DNA of 64,000 nt from Brevibacterium sp. W7.2 (GTDB lineage: Bacteria > Actinomycetota > Actinomycetes > Actinomycetales > Brevibacteriaceae). Where the stretch lies: assembly GCF_018137945.1 (NCBI RefSeq), contig NZ_CP073089.1, positions 2,108,001 through 2,172,000 on the forward strand, given 5' to 3'. Positions 61,809-64,000 of the stretch are shown here, in pieces. The position numbers were made by a program, and so were the translations under genes. The notes beneath the pieces are model-generated. The model was not told where the DNA came from. It saw nothing but the letters and a program-made list of their open reading frames with translations, and did not search any database. How positions within the stretch are numbered: the stretch's first letter is position 1; every line of letters starts with the position of its first letter.

Positions 61809-64000
61809 GTGCCCCAATACAACCTCACCCGCGACGAAGCACGTTCGCGGTCGTCCCACATTGACGTCACGAGCTACGAGCACACGCTCATCCTCACCGG
61901 TCGCGGGGACTCGTTCCGGGTGCGGTCCCGGATCCGCTTCACCGCCGATCCGGATGCGACGACCTTCATCGACGCGATCACCGCGAGCGTCGAGAGGATC
62001 GTGCTCAACGGCCTCGACCTCGAACTCGCCGAGGTCGTCGCCCCCTCCCGCATCACCCTGCCGGGACTCGCGGCGGAGAACGAGCTCGTCATCGACGCTC
62101 ATTTCTCCTATATGAACACGGGTGAGGGCCTCCACCGCTTCGTCGACCCGATCGATGACGAGGTCTACCTCTACTCGCAGTTCGAGGTGCCCGACGCCCG
62201 CCGCGTCTTCCCCGTCTTCGAGCAGCCCGACCTCAAGGCCCCGTTCTCCTTCACCGTCGTCGCCCCCGAGCACTGGACCGTCGTCTCGAACTCCCCGACA
62301 CCGACCCCCGGCGATCCGGCGGAGACCTTCGCCGACCTCGGCGAGGAGGCCGCCGAGGGCATGGCCGTGTGGCAGTTCGCCCCGACGACCCCGATCTCCT
62401 CCTACATCACCGCGATCATCGCCGGCCCCTACCGCAGCGTCCACTCCGAGCTCGTCTCCTCCGACGGCCAGCCGGTGCCGCTGGGCCTCTACTGCCGCGA
62501 ATCCCTCTTCGAGCACCTCGACTCCGACACCCTCTTCAGGATCACCCGCGCCGGCTTCGAGTTCTTCGAACGCGAGTTCGGGGTGCCCTACCCGTTCGAG
62601 AAGTACGATCAGCTCTTCGTCCCCGAGTTCAACGCCGGGGCGATGGAGAACGCCGGGGCCGTGACGATCCTCGAGAACTACATCTTCCGCTCCCGTCCCA
62701 CCGAGGCCCTCGTCGAGCGCCGCACCGTCACCGTCCTCCACGAGCTCGCACACATGTGGTTCGGCGATCTCGTGACGATGAAGTGGTGGAACGACCTGTG
62801 GCTCAACGAGTCCTTCGCCGAGTTCATGTCGACGCTCGCAACCGCCGAGGCGACGAAGTACACCGAGGCGTGGACGACGTTCGCGACGATCGAGAAGTCG
62901 TGGGCCTACCGGCAGGATCAGCTGCCGAGCACGCACCCGATCGTCGCCCCCATCGAGGACCTCGCCGACGTCGAGGTCAACTTCGACGGCATCACCTACG
63001 CCAAGGGCGCCTCCGTGCTCAAGCAGCTCGTCGCCTGGGTCGGCCGAGCCGAGTTCTTCGCCGGCCTCGCCCAGTACTTCGAGAAGCATGCGTGGGCGAA
63101 CACGGAACTGTCCGACCTGCTGCGCGAGCTCGAGGCGACGAGCGGACGCGACCTCGCGACCTGGTCGAAGCTGTGGCTCGAGGAATCCGGCGTCAACCTC
63201 ATCGAGGCGAGCGTCGAGACCGCGCCGGCCGACACCGCCCAGGAATCGGACTCCTCCCCCGCCGAGGTGGTCACGCGGCTGCGGGTGACGCAGAAGCCGT
63301 GGATCATCGAAGGGCAGCCGGTGCCGTCCCTGCGTCCGCATCGCCTCGCGATCGGCTTCTACTCCGAGAACGCGGAGGGCCGGCTCGTGCGCACACATGC
63401 CCTTCCGCTCGATCTCGACTCCGCCGAGGCGGACGTGCCCGAGGCCGTGGGACTGCCCAAGCCCGACGTCATCGTCGTCAACGACGCCGACCTCACCTAT
63501 GCGAAGGTCCGCTTCGATCCCGAGAGCATGCGGGTCGCGGCGGCGCGCCTGAGCGACTTCGACGATTCCCTCACCCAGCTGCTCGTGCTCAGCACCCTGT
63601 GGGACTCCGTGCGCGACGGCGAGCTGCCGGCCGGCGTCTACATCGAGACCCTGCTCAACCACCTCGGGGCGATCACCCACTCCTCCGGTCTGCTCACGCA
63701 GTTGCGCCAGCTCGAGACGGCCGTCGGGGCCTACCTGCCCCCGGCCGAGCGGGCACAAGCGCACACCCGCGTCGCCGACCGCCTCGGCGAGCTCTTCGCA
63801 TCAGCCCCGGCCGGATCGGATCAGGCGTTCCAGTTCCTCCGCGGAGTCATCCGGCATGCCGAATCTTCGGCGCAGATCGACCAGCTGCGGCAGTGGCTCG
63901 ACGCCGCCGAGGTCGGCGGCATCACGATCGACACGGACCTCAAATGGGAGCTGCTCATCGCGCTGTCGAACCACGATGCGATCGCCGAGTCCGCGATCGC
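61809..64000 (+). CDS. pepN: Aminopeptidase N (3' end outside window)
   Basis: The first ~730 codons of an M1-family zinc aminopeptidase. GTG 61809 (VPQYNLTRDEARSRS) follows GGAGG. The exopeptidase motif GAMEN is at ~277-281, the zinc site HELAH at 311-315 and the third ligand E334 (NESFAE), 18 residues on, as required. An ERAP1-like C-terminal domain is entering when the window ends. Role: trimming amino-terminal residues of peptides, useful downstream of Clp proteolysis. Confidence 0.94.
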   Translation, partial: MPQYNLTRDEARSRSSHIDVTSYEHTLILTGRGDSFRVRSRIRFTADPDATTFIDAITASVERIVLNGLDLELAEVVAPSRITLPGLAAENELVIDAHFSYMNTGEGLHRFVDPIDDEVYLYSQFEVPDARRVFPVFEQPDLKAPFSFTVVAPEHWTVVSNSPTPTPGDPAETFADLGEEAAEGMAVWQFAPTTPISSYITAIIAGPYRSVHSELVSSDGQPVPLGLYCRESLFEHLDSDTLFRITRAGFEFFEREFGVPYPFEKYDQLFVPEFNAGAMENAGAVTILENYIFRSRPTEALVERRTVTVLHELAHMWFGDLVTMKWWNDLWLNESFAEFMSTLATAEATKYTEAWTTFATIEKSWAYRQDQLPSTHPIVAPIEDLADVEVNFDGITYAKGASVLKQLVAWVGRAEFFAGLAQYFEKHAWANTELSDLLRELEATSGRDLATWSKLWLEESGVNLIEASVETAPADTAQESDSSPAEVVTRLRVTQKPWIIEGQPVPSLRPHRLAIGFYSENAEGRLVRTHALPLDLDSAEADVPEAVGLPKPDVIVVNDADLTYAKVRFDPESMRVAAARLSDFDDSLTQLLVLSTLWDSVRDGELPAGVYIETLLNHLGAITHSSGLLTQLRQLETAVGAYLPPAERAQAHTRVADRLGELFASAPAGSDQAFQFLRGVIRHAESSAQIDQLRQWLDAAEVGGITIDTDLKWELLIALSNHDAIAESAI

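Noticed and set aside
61686-63764. 692-codon frame antisense to pepN
   Set aside because: pepN in the plus strand has all M1 motifs in frame; the antisense frame has none.

Overview
The window is about 64 kb of high-GC actinobacterial chromosome. The core gene order clpX / clpP2-clpP1 / tig / rpiB / DsbA-type nitroreductase / pepN, and ileS-folC-DUF4233-ndk / rne / rplU-rpmA-obg-proB-proA-nadD-rsfS-gpm, matches the order I know from Mycobacterium and relatives. Almost all coding sequence has G or C at third codon positions. A mycothiol-dependent nitroreductase-like protein, a perfect ClgR box, an IdeR/DtxR-like iron box and a translational-type ileS T-box point the same way. Brevibacterium or a close micrococcalean genus is my best guess, from overall feel of the proteins rather than from a search.

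Layout. 1-5.6 kb is accessory: the tail of a HelD-like helicase, an ABC exporter pair with a divergent TetR gene, a YbjJ-type MFS protein, a DoxX-like protein and a second TetR gene. That TetR gene faces a two-gene aromatic operon (flavin hydroxylase plus intradiol dioxygenase) across a promoter carrying two perfect palindromes. 8.5-12 kb holds a DUF998 membrane protein, an orphan 109-aa gene, tRNA-Ala(CGC), a ferredoxin-reductase-type flavoprotein and an AlkB-like dioxygenase. 12-15.4 kb is the efeUOB ferrous-iron importer behind an iron box. 15.5-21.5 kb is a complete Mrp Na+/H+ antiporter operon (AB fusion, C, D, E, F, G) in which every gene overlaps the next. A lone glycosyltransferase follows.

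22.7-31 kb is a housekeeping run on the minus strand: rplU-rpmA-obg-proB-proA, a 50-aa membrane peptide, nadD, a tail-anchored low-complexity protein, rsfS and a phosphatase. 31-38.5 kb adds chorismate mutase, an AGCS symporter, an SPFH protein, RNase E/G and a VKOR protein. 38.7-44.4 kb is ndk, DUF4233, folC and ileS, with the ileS T-box. 44.5-53 kb is accessory again: SDR, acyltransferase, valS, a frameshifted AIM24 gene, a three-copy repeat block, ArsR/SRPBCC and an MFS exporter. 53-64 kb is proteostasis: clpX, clpP2, clpP1, tig, two divergent tRNAs, a sugar dehydrogenase lipoprotein, a zinc alcohol dehydrogenase, rpiB, the DsbA-type protein and pepN, which runs off the right edge.

The least explained signals are tandem repeats that begin at stop codons of three unrelated genes (SDR, VKOR, SRPBCC), and a 171-190 bp repeat in three copies whose minus strand has one frame with almost pure GC3. 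The AIM24 gene has lost one base near its 3' end. Two leaderless promoters, several operator palindromes and long perfect terminator stems are also described.
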